NCBI RefSeq assembly: GCF_029866485.1
Contig: NZ_CP092332.1
Coordinates: 372,001-436,000 of the forward strand
DNA: 64,000 nt
Direction: 5' to 3'
Source: Flavobacterium keumense
Lineage (GTDB): Bacteria > Bacteroidota > Bacteroidia > Flavobacteriales > Flavobacteriaceae
The notes below the pieces were generated by a model that was not told the origin of the DNA, did not search any database, and saw only the letters and a list, made by a program, of their open reading frames with translations. The translations under genes and the position numbers were made by a program. Positions 17,521 to 25,623 of the stretch are shown here, in pieces (position 1 is the stretch's first letter; each line of letters begins with the position of its first letter).

Positions 17521-18594
17521 TCATCGTAATTTATATTTATTAGCTCTATCTACTGTAAAAGAAAATTCAGAGCCAACACCAAATTCACTTTCAACATAGA
17601 TTTTTTGTTTGTGTGCTTCAACAATATGCTTTACAATTGATAAGCCTAACCCAGAACCTCCTTCCGATCGAGAACCACTTTTATTGACTCTATAAAAACG
17701 CTCAAAAAGTCTTGGGATGTTTTGCTGCTCAATTCCTTCTCCATTATCAGCAACTCGAACTAAAATTTTTTTACTTGTAAATCCAGTAACTGAAATTTCT
17801 GTTTCTCCATTATCTCTACCGTATTTTATAGAATTTACAACTAAATTAATAATTACTTGTTGTAATTTATCTTTATCGGCAGCTACCCATACCGATTTAT
17901 TATTATGCTCTAATACAAGTTTTATATTTTTCTTTGACGCCTTCATTTCAAGCATATCAATAACACTCTGTATTAAAACTACTATATCAAATTCCGAAAT
18001 TTGTAAATGTAATTCTCCAGATTCTAATTTACTTATCATATCCAAATCTTCAACGATATAGATAAGCCGTTCAACCCCTTTTTCAGCTCGTTCTAAATAC
18101 TTTTTTAAAATATTTTTATCTTCTAATGCACCATCTGTTAGAGTTGATAAATAGCCTTGAACCGTAAATAAAGGCGTTTTTAATTCGTGTGAAACATTTC
18201 CTAAAAATTCTCTTCTATACTGTTCTCGAACTTGGAGCATCTCAATTTCTAATTTCTTATCCGAAGCAAATTTCTTTACTTTTCTTGATAAGGTTTCCAT
18301 GTCTGTTGGTATAGGCTGATTTACCATTGATGAAGACTCTAATAATGCCACATCATCATATATTTTCTTTATTCGACTGTAAATAAACCTTTCTATCCTG
18401 TATTGTAAAACAAGAAAAGAAAAAACAAATAGAGATGTAAAGAAAATTGCCCCATATAATAATACTAAGTTTTTATCTTGCTTTAAAAAAAACCGCAATG
18501 AAATCATTCCAAACAGAGAAGCAAACAGACTAATTAAGAATGACGATTTGATTGCAAAACGATAATTTCTCTTAAAACTTTTTTTCTTTAACAT
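17521..18594 (-). CDS. Sensor histidine kinase, PhoR-like
   Basis: Membrane histidine kinase of 357 residues. Two helices (about 14-34 and 44-64) enclose almost no periplasmic loop, so the signal is probably not sensed by a periplasmic domain; in PhoR, sensing runs through the transporter PstSCAB. The HisKA domain has phospho-acceptor His136 in FLGNVSHELKTPL, and the ATPase domain shows NLVVNSIKYG, VADNGEGI and GGSGLGLSIVKH. It lies downstream of the response regulator, with a hairpin in the gap. Confidence 0.93.
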   Translation of the reverse strand: MLKKKSFKRNYRFAIKSSFLISLFASLFGMISLRFFLKQDKNLVLLYGAIFFTSLFVFSFLVLQYRIERFIYSRIKKIYDDVALLESSSMVNQPIPTDMETLSRKVKKFASDKKLEIEMLQVREQYRREFLGNVSHELKTPLFTVQGYLSTLTDGALEDKNILKKYLERAEKGVERLIYIVEDLDMISKLESGELHLQISEFDIVVLIQSVIDMLEMKASKKNIKLVLEHNNKSVWVAADKDKLQQVIINLVVNSIKYGRDNGETEISVTGFTSKKILVRVADNGEGIEQQNIPRLFERFYRVNKSGSRSEGGSGLGLSIVKHIVEAHKQKIYVESEFGVGSEFSFTVDRANKYKLR

Positions 18595-18609
18595 ACTCTT
18601 TTAAATAAA

Positions 18610-18635
18610 AACAACGCAATAATTATTGCGTTGTT
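18610..18635 (-). terminator. Hairpin between response regulator and kinase
   Basis: Perfect 26-base inverted repeat centred on AATT, with a T-rich stretch after it on the minus strand. It lies between the regulator stop and the kinase start, so it may reduce transcription into the kinase, giving more regulator than sensor. Confidence 0.75.
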
Positions 18636-18658
18636 AAATTACATTTTTTTTACTAGAA

Positions 18659-19342
18659 TTAAACTTCTAATTTATAACCTACTCCTTTTATCGTTTTAAT
18701 GTATTCTTCGCCTATTTTTTCACGTAATTTTCTAATGTGAACATCTATTGTTCTTCCTCCAACTATTACATCATTACCCCAGATTTTATCTAAAATTTCT
18801 TCTCTTTTAAATACTTTCCCTGGTTTAGATGCAATTAAGTAGAACAATTCAAATTCTTTTCTTGGTAATGATATTTCAACACCGTCTTTAATAATGATAT
18901 ATTCTTCGCGATTGATTTCAATGCCACCTACACTTAAGGTTCCTACATTTTTTTGTTGCTCATTAAATCGTCTCAGCAAAGCATTAATTTTGCTTACTAA
19001 TAATTTTGGTTTAATTGGTTTACTAATATAATCATCCGCACCAGCATCAAAACCCGCTACTTGGGTATAATCTTCATTTCTTGCAGTTAAAAAGGTAATG
19101 ATCACATTTGCTAATTCTGGAATTTTACGAATGTTCTCACAAGCTTCTATTCCGTCCATTTCTGGCATCATTACATCCATGATAATTAAATCAGGTATTT
19201 CTAATCTAGCCTTTTCAATAGCTTCTTTACCATTGGTTGCTGTAATAATAGTATAGCCCTCTTGGGATAAATTATATCCAACTATTTCTAAAATATCAGG
19301 CTCATCATCCACCAATAAAATTCTAGCTCTATTCTTTGCCAT
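18659..19342 (-). CDS. OmpR/PhoB-type response regulator
   Basis: Two-component regulator of 227 residues. The receiver domain has the acidic pocket VDDEPD, phosphorylation site Asp56 in LIIMDVMMP, Thr86 and Lys108. The winged-helix output domain (about 130-227) has the OmpR-family pattern LPRKEFELFYL, GGRTIDVHIRKLREKIG and IKTIKGVGYKL. The start at 19342 (MAKNRARILLVDDEP) is preferred to 19399, whose extra residues are not receiver-like. Regulators of this type bind direct half-sites spaced by 11 bases, which are abundant in the nearby promoters. Confidence 0.94.
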   Translation of the reverse strand: MAKNRARILLVDDEPDILEIVGYNLSQEGYTIITATNGKEAIEKARLEIPDLIIMDVMMPEMDGIEACENIRKIPELANVIITFLTARNEDYTQVAGFDAGADDYISKPIKPKLLVSKINALLRRFNEQQKNVGTLSVGGIEINREEYIIIKDGVEISLPRKEFELFYLIASKPGKVFKREEILDKIWGNDVIVGGRTIDVHIRKLREKIGEEYIKTIKGVGYKLEV

Positions 19343-19431
19343 ATTGAATTTATTTAATTCTATTTTAAGTTGATGTAAATATATAGATAAATTAAACACG
19401 TAAATTCAAGTTAACCTAAATTTAATCTAGT

Positions 19432-19507
19432 AACAATTTGGTAATATTAAGATATCGAAAATATAACAAAGTGATAACTTCAAAACAACATTGCTGCGGT
19501 TAATTTG
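19432..19507 (+). promoter_or_regulatory. TonB receptor promoter with phased AACA half-sites
   Basis: AACA-like half-sites start at 19432 (AACA), 19443 (AATA), 19465 (AACA), 19476 (AACT) and 19487 (AACA), all on an 11-base register; the 19454 position is poor. A near-perfect -7 element TTAATTTG is at 19500-19507, with no TTG at -33. The closest half-site starts 13 bases before the -7. The layout suggests activation by an OmpR/PhoB regulator, most simply the one encoded divergently. Confidence 0.55.
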
Positions 19508-19528
19508 CAAAAAATTAAACTTATTAAA

Positions 19529-22306
19529 ATGAAATTAAAATTTGTATTAATTACATTATTCATTTGTGCAATTGGAATAGCACAAAACAAAGGTACAGTC
19601 TCAGGTACTTTATTTGACAAAGAATCTAAAAACCAACCCCTTCCTTTTGCCAATGTGGTAATAAAAGGAACTTCGATTGGTGTTAACACTGACATTGATG
19701 GAAAATATTCTATCAATCTTCCTGCAGGAAACTATATTATTCAATTCAGTTTTGTTGGATATGAAAACGTTGAAACGCCTGTAACAATAAAAGCTAATGA
19801 AACCATTGTAATCAATAAAACTCTAGGCTCTGGAAGCTACACTTTGAAAGATGTTGTGGTAAAGGCTAGTGGAAATAGAGAAAAAGAAACCGTATTGCTT
19901 TATGACCAAAAAAAAGCAGTTGTTATCAAGCAAAGTATTGGCGCTCAAGAAATGGCACGTAAAGGTGTAAGTGATGTTGAAGAAGGATTAACTAAAGTTA
20001 CTGGTATTACTAAAGTGGATGGTAGAGGTCTTTTTGTAAGAGGACTTGAAGACAGATACAATAATTTATTGATTAACGACCTAGCAGTTCCATCAAACAA
20101 CCCATTTAAAAAAATCATTCCATTGGATATTTTTCCTACTGATATTGTAAGTGTAATTGATACTTACAAAACTTTCAACACTAACATTTATGGTGATTTC
20201 GCTGGGGGAACTTTCAATATTGCAACTTCAAAAGGAACAAAAAGCCAATCTAAAATTAATTTTGGTATTGGATATACTTCAAATAATAACTTAAGAAAAT
20301 TCTTGACATCAAAAGATGCTACTTCAACTGCAGATTTCTTTGGTTTCTCAGGAACAGAAAGAGATTTTCCTGCTATTTTTGGAAATGTCCCAAGCAATCG
20401 TGTTTTAACAGCTTCTGAAGCATCTACACAATTTGGATCTGGATTTGATGTTAAACAAACCAACTCTCCACTAAACACAAGTTTTGGAATTTTAAATTCA
20501 GAAAAATTCTCAGTTGGAAAAAATGGTAATTCATTACAATATCTTGTTTCTTTTAATTTTGACAACAAATTCCAATATAGAGAAGGTGCAGATCGTTTTT
20601 TTAATGCTGCACAAGGAAATTATGACAATGATTTGTTCAATAAACAATACAAATACATTACAAATTCTTCTGCTTTAGTCTCTTTAAACTTCAAATCAGA
20701 TCGATTGAATTTAACTTCAAACACTTTCTATTTGAAATCAACAGAGAACATGATTCAAGATCAAATAGGTTACACAAACTCAGCTACAATTAACAACAAT
20801 GGTTTTATTAGGATGAATCAATTAACACAATCTGATTTCTTAAACACACAATTATTAGGTAGCTATAAAGTTTCAAAAGACGATAGAAAGAATATTAAAG
20901 CTGGTATTTCATTTACTAAAACAGGTTTTCAATTACCCGATAGAAAATCGTTCAAAGGAGTATTGCTTGATGACAATACAACAGCAATTAGTTACTCTGG
21001 AAACAGTTTGTACAGACAAACAATGGATGTTGATGGTAAATTCCATGTATCTGGAATGATGGAATATACATGGAATTTTGGAAAAAAAGAACTTAAAGAA
21101 GCTCACAAATTGACCATTGGGTACAATTCGTATATCAACAGAATGGACTCAAAATTTAGATTTTTAGTTTCTGAAAGAGTGGGTTCAAATGCAGTTTCTT
21201 TCAACACAAACAGTCCAGACGCTACATTAACAAATGAAATTACAAATGGCAATTTTACCTACAGAGAAGGGACGAATTCAACATACAAAGCTAAATTATT
21301 AGAATATTTAAATGCCGGGTATACTGATGTAGCTTTAAAATTTAGTGATGTTTATGAAATGAACTTTGGAATTAGATTTGAACAAAGCTTGAGACTAACT
21401 AAATATAGAAATCCAGGTTCATTTAATGATCCATATCAAAAAAAATCAGTTGATAATTTAGATATTCTTCCATCATTAAATATGAAATACAAGTTTAATG
21501 ATATGTCAAATTTGAGATTTGCAGCTTCAAAAACAATCACTAGACCTGTAATCATGGAAGCTTATCCACTTGAATTTGTGAACTTAGATGGTACTATTGA
21601 AAATGGTAATCCAAACATTATTAATAGTAACAATTACAACTTCGATTTAAAATATGAAATTTTCCCAACTGCAAAAGAATTAGTAGCTATAACTGCATTT
21701 TCAAAACTAATTCAAAATCCAATCGAAAGATTATTTACGCAATCAGCAGGGAGTGGAGGCCAAATCATCACCTATGACAACTCTAAAAAAGCATTATTAG
21801 TTGGGGCAGAGTTAGAATTGCTTCTGCAATTAGATAGAATATCTGATACTTTTAAAAATTTATCATTCGGATTTAACACTTCATTAATGTACTCTAAAGT
21901 AACAATAAATAAAAGTAATACTACTGAAACGAATCCTAACAGAAGACTGCAAGGAGCCTCACCTTGGTTAGTGAACGCAGACTTAAAATACGATTTTGAT
22001 TTTTCAAGTAATTGGAACAACAGTGTTTCTTTAGTATATAATGTTTATGGTAAAAGAATTTTCGCAGTTGGAACAAATGGTTTAGATCATTATTACGAGC
22101 AGCCTTTTAATAAACTAGACCTAATATGGAGTAACAAAATTGGAAAAAAATGGGATGCAAAATTTTCAGTTGATAATATTTTAAATCCAAAATACAGTAT
22201 CAAATTAGGAGAGAAAAGCAAATTGCCTATCACGGAGTCAGATTTAACAATTAAAGATTTTACACGAGGTGTTGGTTTTTCATTAAATGTTGCCTATACT
22301 TTCTAA
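19529..22306 (+). CDS. TonB-dependent receptor with carboxypeptidase-like domain
   Basis: Outer-membrane transporter of 925 residues from the chosen start (MKLKFVLITLFICAIGIAQ, a signal peptide). Domains in order: an N-terminal carboxypeptidase-regulatory-like beta-sandwich (about 25-110, ANVVIKGTSIG and VGYE), a plug domain (about 115-240, RGLFVRGLEDRYNNLLIND), then a beta-barrel ending in Phe. No SusD gene follows; instead comes a beta-helix lipoprotein. The phased half-sites upstream point to two-component control. The substrate is unknown. Confidence 0.92.
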   Translation: MKLKFVLITLFICAIGIAQNKGTVSGTLFDKESKNQPLPFANVVIKGTSIGVNTDIDGKYSINLPAGNYIIQFSFVGYENVETPVTIKANETIVINKTLGSGSYTLKDVVVKASGNREKETVLLYDQKKAVVIKQSIGAQEMARKGVSDVEEGLTKVTGITKVDGRGLFVRGLEDRYNNLLINDLAVPSNNPFKKIIPLDIFPTDIVSVIDTYKTFNTNIYGDFAGGTFNIATSKGTKSQSKINFGIGYTSNNNLRKFLTSKDATSTADFFGFSGTERDFPAIFGNVPSNRVLTASEASTQFGSGFDVKQTNSPLNTSFGILNSEKFSVGKNGNSLQYLVSFNFDNKFQYREGADRFFNAAQGNYDNDLFNKQYKYITNSSALVSLNFKSDRLNLTSNTFYLKSTENMIQDQIGYTNSATINNNGFIRMNQLTQSDFLNTQLLGSYKVSKDDRKNIKAGISFTKTGFQLPDRKSFKGVLLDDNTTAISYSGNSLYRQTMDVDGKFHVSGMMEYTWNFGKKELKEAHKLTIGYNSYINRMDSKFRFLVSERVGSNAVSFNTNSPDATLTNEITNGNFTYREGTNSTYKAKLLEYLNAGYTDVALKFSDVYEMNFGIRFEQSLRLTKYRNPGSFNDPYQKKSVDNLDILPSLNMKYKFNDMSNLRFAASKTITRPVIMEAYPLEFVNLDGTIENGNPNIINSNNYNFDLKYEIFPTAKELVAITAFSKLIQNPIERLFTQSAGSGGQIITYDNSKKALLVGAELELLLQLDRISDTFKNLSFGFNTSLMYSKVTINKSNTTETNPNRRLQGASPWLVNADLKYDFDFSSNWNNSVSLVYNVYGKRIFAVGTNGLDHYYEQPFNKLDLIWSNKIGKKWDAKFSVDNILNPKYSIKLGEKSKLPITESDLTIKDFTRGVGFSLNVAYTF

Positions 22307-22312
22307 TACGAA

Positions 22313-22401
22313 TTAACATTAAGAAAACATTTAGATTTAATTTTAACAACATTTTAATAACAATTTATACAACTAGAAAAATACCATTAAATGTACTTTT
22401 G
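22313..22401 (+). promoter_or_regulatory. Beta-helix lipoprotein promoter with tandem 11-base repeats
   Basis: Consecutive 11-mers TTAACATTAAG, AAAACATTTAG, ATTTAATTTTA, ACAACATTTTA and ATAACAATTTA run from 22313 to 22367. AACA starts at 22315, 22326, 22348 and 22359. A perfect -7 element TACTTTTG lies at 22394-22401 with no TTG at -33, as expected for an activator-dependent promoter. The half-sites keep the same phase (13 plus multiples of 11) to the -7 as in the TonB receptor promoter. Confidence 0.65.
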
Positions 22402-22447
22402 AATTGTTAAAAAAATTTAAAAATTAAACTCAATTAAAAAAATTATT

Positions 22448-23650
22448 ATGAAAAAAATCGCATTTAGTATAGCTATCATTGCTGCTGTTTTTACAGGTTG
22501 TTCTATTAATGACGGGACTGAAGTTGTAAAAACTCCAGTAACAGGTGAAATAACAGGTGATTTAACTGTTTCAAAAACCTATCCTTATGGAAACTATACG
22601 TTAAAAGGTTTTGCAAAAGTAGCTAGTGGTGTCACAATCACTTTCGAAGCTGGATCTACAATTACGGCTGACAAAACTGATGGTGATGATGCATTTGTAA
22701 TCTTAAATGGCGGAAAATTAATTGCAGTAGGAACAGCTGCTGAACCAATTGTATTTACCGAAAAATCTAAAGTTGCTGGTTCTTGGGGCGGTATCATTAT
22801 GTACGGAGATGCGCCAATTGTAAACTCTGCTACTAATCCAGCTCCTCAAACTGCTACTTCTGAAGACGGACTTGCCTTACCTTATGGGGGTTCAAATGCA
22901 ACACATAATGGGGGCACATTAAAGTATGTAAGAGTGGAGTATGCTGGACAAGTAATTACTCAAAATAATAAAGAACAAAACGGTTTCTCATTCTACTCTG
23001 TTGGTTCAGGAACAACTTTAGAAAACTTAGTTTCCTACAAAGGAAATGATGATGGTTTTGAATTCTATGGTGGAACAGTAAGTTTAAAAAATGCTATTTC
23101 TTATGGAAATGCTGATGATGCATTCGACTGGCAAGACGGATGGAGAGGTCAAGAAAACACCAACTGGTATGCCTATCAAGAAGTAGTTGGTAATTATGGA
23201 ATGGAAATTGAAGCTAAAAGTGTAAACAATGCGTTTTGGCCTAAAGTAACCAATATAACTTTGAAGAGAGCGGCAGGTACCGCTACAGAAGCACAATCAG
23301 AAATCCAATTAGACGCAATACAATTCAAAAAAGAAGGTAATGGAGAGTACAGCAACATCATCATTGATGGATATAAAAATCAAACTACTCCAACAGCTAA
23401 AAATGGTGGTGCAATTCAAATTTTAGATCTAACAACTTATAACAATCAAGTTGTTGGAGGAAAAATTAAATTAACCAATGTTACAATCACTAATACTGAT
23501 AACACATTTATCTCAGGAGCTTCAACATTCACAGTTGCTGCTAGTAGTTTCTTACCAACAACTAATTGGGCAATATCAACTACTGCTACAGGTGCTGCTT
23601 TAACAAATGGTGCTTGGTCTACAGTTAATGGTGCTACTTTGATTAAATAA
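22448..23650 (+). CDS. Beta-helix surface or periplasmic lipoprotein
   Basis: A 400-residue lipoprotein with lipobox FTGC (Cys20), rich in Asn, Thr and Gly. Its repeating short strands (GVTITFEAGSTI, GGKLIAVGTA, GGTLKYVRVEYAG, NGFSFYSVGSGTTLENLVSYKGNDDGFEFYGG in pieces) indicate a right-handed parallel beta-helix. It may bind or process a ligand for the neighbouring TonB receptor in place of a SusD protein. Homologues carry uninformative database names. It is followed by a strong bidirectional terminator. Confidence 0.8.
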   Translation: MKKIAFSIAIIAAVFTGCSINDGTEVVKTPVTGEITGDLTVSKTYPYGNYTLKGFAKVASGVTITFEAGSTITADKTDGDDAFVILNGGKLIAVGTAAEPIVFTEKSKVAGSWGGIIMYGDAPIVNSATNPAPQTATSEDGLALPYGGSNATHNGGTLKYVRVEYAGQVITQNNKEQNGFSFYSVGSGTTLENLVSYKGNDDGFEFYGGTVSLKNAISYGNADDAFDWQDGWRGQENTNWYAYQEVVGNYGMEIEAKSVNNAFWPKVTNITLKRAAGTATEAQSEIQLDAIQFKKEGNGEYSNIIIDGYKNQTTPTAKNGGAIQILDLTTYNNQVVGGKIKLTNVTITNTDNTFISGASTFTVAASSFLPTTNWAISTTATGAALTNGAWSTVNGATLIK

Positions 23651-23676
23651 TTAGAATCAAGTAGCGCATTACAATA

Positions 23677-23719
23677 AATAAAAACCCCTGTTAGAAAAAT
23701 TTCTAACAGGGGTTTTTAT
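23677..23719. terminator. Bidirectional terminator
   Basis: Stem of about 16 pairs (AAAACCCCTGTTAGAA with TTCTAACAGGGGTTTT) and A/T runs on both sides; serves the beta-helix gene and the convergent MORN-type gene. Confidence 0.93.
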
Positions 23720-23738
23720 TATTTAACCTTCTACGAGA

Positions 23739-24083
23739 TTAATTTAAAGCAACTGTTCCATTGCTCCATTTTTTAACTGATAGAATACTGTCTTTAGAAA
23801 AATCAACTTCAGATAACTCTTCATTATTCCAAAAAAACCAGTTTCCAACTTTCTCACCATTTGCATATTCTGCAATGGCAATCTTTACACCGTTCTCATT
23901 ATACGAAATCCATTTTCCTTCTAATTTACCATTAGCAAAAAATCCTTCTTGCTGTACTTTACCATTTTCATGATAATATGTTGCTTTAACTAAACCGTTT
24001 ACTTCTTCTAATTTAGGCTCTCTATTTTGTGCAAAAGTTACACTAGATACTACTAACACTGCGATCATCATAATTTTTTTCAT
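23739..24083 (-). CDS. MORN-type (YwqK-like) secreted protein
   Basis: A 114-residue protein with a signal peptide (MKKIMMIAVLVVSSVTFAQ) and MORN-2-type repeats: YYHENGKVQQEGFFANGKLEGKW, then YNENGVKIAIAEYANGEKVGNW (both given in outline). Databases often call such proteins YwqK-family antitoxins, but no toxin gene is adjacent and the protein is exported, so that name is misleading. The perfect -7 at 24124-24117 and the phased half-sites further upstream suggest it belongs to the local regulon. Confidence 0.8.
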   Translation of the reverse strand: MKKIMMIAVLVVSSVTFAQNREPKLEEVNGLVKATYYHENGKVQQEGFFANGKLEGKWISYNENGVKIAIAEYANGEKVGNWFFWNNEELSEVDFSKDSILSVKKWSNGTVALN

Positions 24084-24116
24084 TTTGTTAGGTTTTAATT
24101 GTTAATAATTACATAA

Positions 24117-24171
24117 CAAATATATTAATTAATTTACATCTACCAAACATTTACTTAACAATTTGATAACA
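24117..24171. promoter_or_regulatory. Intergenic phased AACA array with minus-strand -7 element
   Basis: AACA starts at 24146, 24157 and 24168, exactly 11 bases apart, with TACA at 24135 on the same register. A perfect minus-strand -7 element TATATTTG lies at 24124-24117 for the MORN-type gene. The half-sites have the opposite orientation to that gene and the same orientation as the T9SS-sorting gene at 24351, so the target is open. Confidence 0.5.
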
Positions 24172-24350
24172 TTGAAATAAAAAAACACACCTAAGTTGTT
24201 GTATTTTTTATTTAAATATCTAATTATCAACGATTTACAGTGTTAATTTAAAATTAAAAAAAATATGATTTTTTTTGACAAACGATTTTTTAATCATTTT
24301 AGTATTTCCAATGAAAAAAAATACTACTTTTATAGTATTACAAAAAGAAT

Positions 24351-24683
24351 ATGAAGAAGCTTTACTATATTCCTTTTCTGTTTTTACTTTTATTGGTTTC
24401 CAGTGTTAAGGCACAAGAAGTTAAACAGCAATCTAAACTGAATGAGTCAAACATAGAAGGTTTGAGCTTGTATCCAAATCCCGTAACTAATGGAAGGGTT
24501 TATATTGCAACAAAAAATGATTCAGAAAAAGAAATTCAAATTTTTGATGTTTTAGGCAAGAAAGTATTTCAAACTCAAATGAATACTCGAGAATTAAATA
24601 TCTCATCCCTTTCCCCAGGCGTTTACATTATCAAAATCAAAGAAGACGAAAGTACTGCTACCCGAAAATTAATCATACGTTAA
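24351..24683 (+). CDS. Minimal T9SS type A sorting-domain protein
   Basis: A 110-residue protein with a signal peptide (KLYYIPFLFLLLLVSSVKAQ) and, from about residue 38, a complete T9SS type A C-terminal signal: LYPNPVTNGRVYI, FDVLGKKVFQ, LSPGVYIIKIK and a final basic KLIIR. The 18 or so residues between them contain no domain. If PorU removes the signal as in other substrates, almost nothing is left. It may be a decoy, a surface peptide, or the remnant of a larger substrate. The upstream half-sites are shared with the MORN gene. Confidence 0.85.
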   Translation: MKKLYYIPFLFLLLLVSSVKAQEVKQQSKLNESNIEGLSLYPNPVTNGRVYIATKNDSEKEIQIFDVLGKKVFQTQMNTRELNISSLSPGVYIIKIKEDESTATRKLIIR

Positions 24684-24799
24684 TTTAACATTACCTATTT
24701 CCAATCATCCTAAAATAATTGCATTAGTATTGTAATAATTTCATAATCTTTGGACCATATTCCGATAACTCATTCTTTTTATTTTCGTAAAAACATTTT

Positions 24800-25618
24800 A
24801 TGAAAAAGAAAAGAAAACTCCCTTTAGTAGTTTTAAGCGATATTCATTTAGGTACATATGGTTGTCATGCTAATGAATTAGTTTCTTACCTAAAATCCAT
24901 ACAACCCGAAATGTTAGTCCTAAACGGCGACATTATAGATATTTGGAATTTCTCCAAAAGCTATTTCCCTGCCTCTCATATGAATGTATTGCGACAAATT
25001 TTAAAAATGTCGAATCAAGGTACCAAAGTAGTCTATATAACTGGTAACCATGACGAAGCTCTTCGTAAATACTCTGACACCAATTTGGGAAATATTGAAT
25101 TAGTAGACAAACTCATATTAGAACTTGACGAAAAGAAAATTTGGATCTTTCATGGTGATGTGTTTGATTCTTCTACAAGAGGCTATGCTAAAATCATTGC
25201 AAAATTGGGAGGAAAGGGCTATGACTTACTTATTCTTATCAATTGTTTTGTGAATTGGCTACTAGTTCTAACTGGAAAAGAAAAAAGAAGTTTTTCAAAA
25301 ACAATCAAAGACAGTGTGAAAAAGGCAGTTGCTTTTATTTCTAATTTTGAAACTACTGCAGCAGAAATCGCTATTGAAAAGAAATTTGACTACGTGATAT
25401 GCGGACACATTCACAAACCACAAATAAAAGAAGTTTCTAATGAAAATGGCAAGGTAATGTATTTGAACAGTGGTGACTGGGTAGAGAATCTGACTGCTTT
25501 AGAATACAATAAAAAGAAATGGAAACTGTATTATTATCAAAAAATAGATTTCACCACCCAAACAGAATCCATTGACGAGGCCATTATTAACGACATTGTA
25601 AGTAAAATTTTAGCTTAA
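24800..25618 (+). CDS. Calcineurin-like metallophosphoesterase, LpxH-like
   Basis: Cytoplasmic dimetal phosphoesterase of 272 residues. The five metal-binding motifs are present: SDIHLG (residues 13-18), NGDIID, GNHD, HGD and GHIHKP. The layout matches UDP-2,3-diacylglucosamine diphosphatase (LpxH) relatives, which make lipid X for lipid A, but Bacteroidota often have several such paralogues, so the substrate is not certain. The stop is five bases before a glycosyltransferase gene; the pair probably forms one transcript. Confidence 0.85.
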   Translation: MKKKRKLPLVVLSDIHLGTYGCHANELVSYLKSIQPEMLVLNGDIIDIWNFSKSYFPASHMNVLRQILKMSNQGTKVVYITGNHDEALRKYSDTNLGNIELVDKLILELDEKKIWIFHGDVFDSSTRGYAKIIAKLGGKGYDLLILINCFVNWLLVLTGKEKRSFSKTIKDSVKKAVAFISNFETTAAEIAIEKKFDYVICGHIHKPQIKEVSNENGKVMYLNSGDWVENLTALEYNKKKWKLYYYQKIDFTTQTESIDEAIINDIVSKILA

Positions 25619-25623
25619 CTTAT

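Noticed and set aside
22448..23650. Multidrug transporter
   Set aside because: Homologues may carry that name, but the protein is a lipoprotein with beta-helix repeats and no membrane helices beyond the signal peptide.
23739..24083. YwqK-family antitoxin of a toxin-antitoxin pair
   Set aside because: The protein has a signal peptide and MORN-type repeats and no toxin gene is next to it. The database name does not fit.
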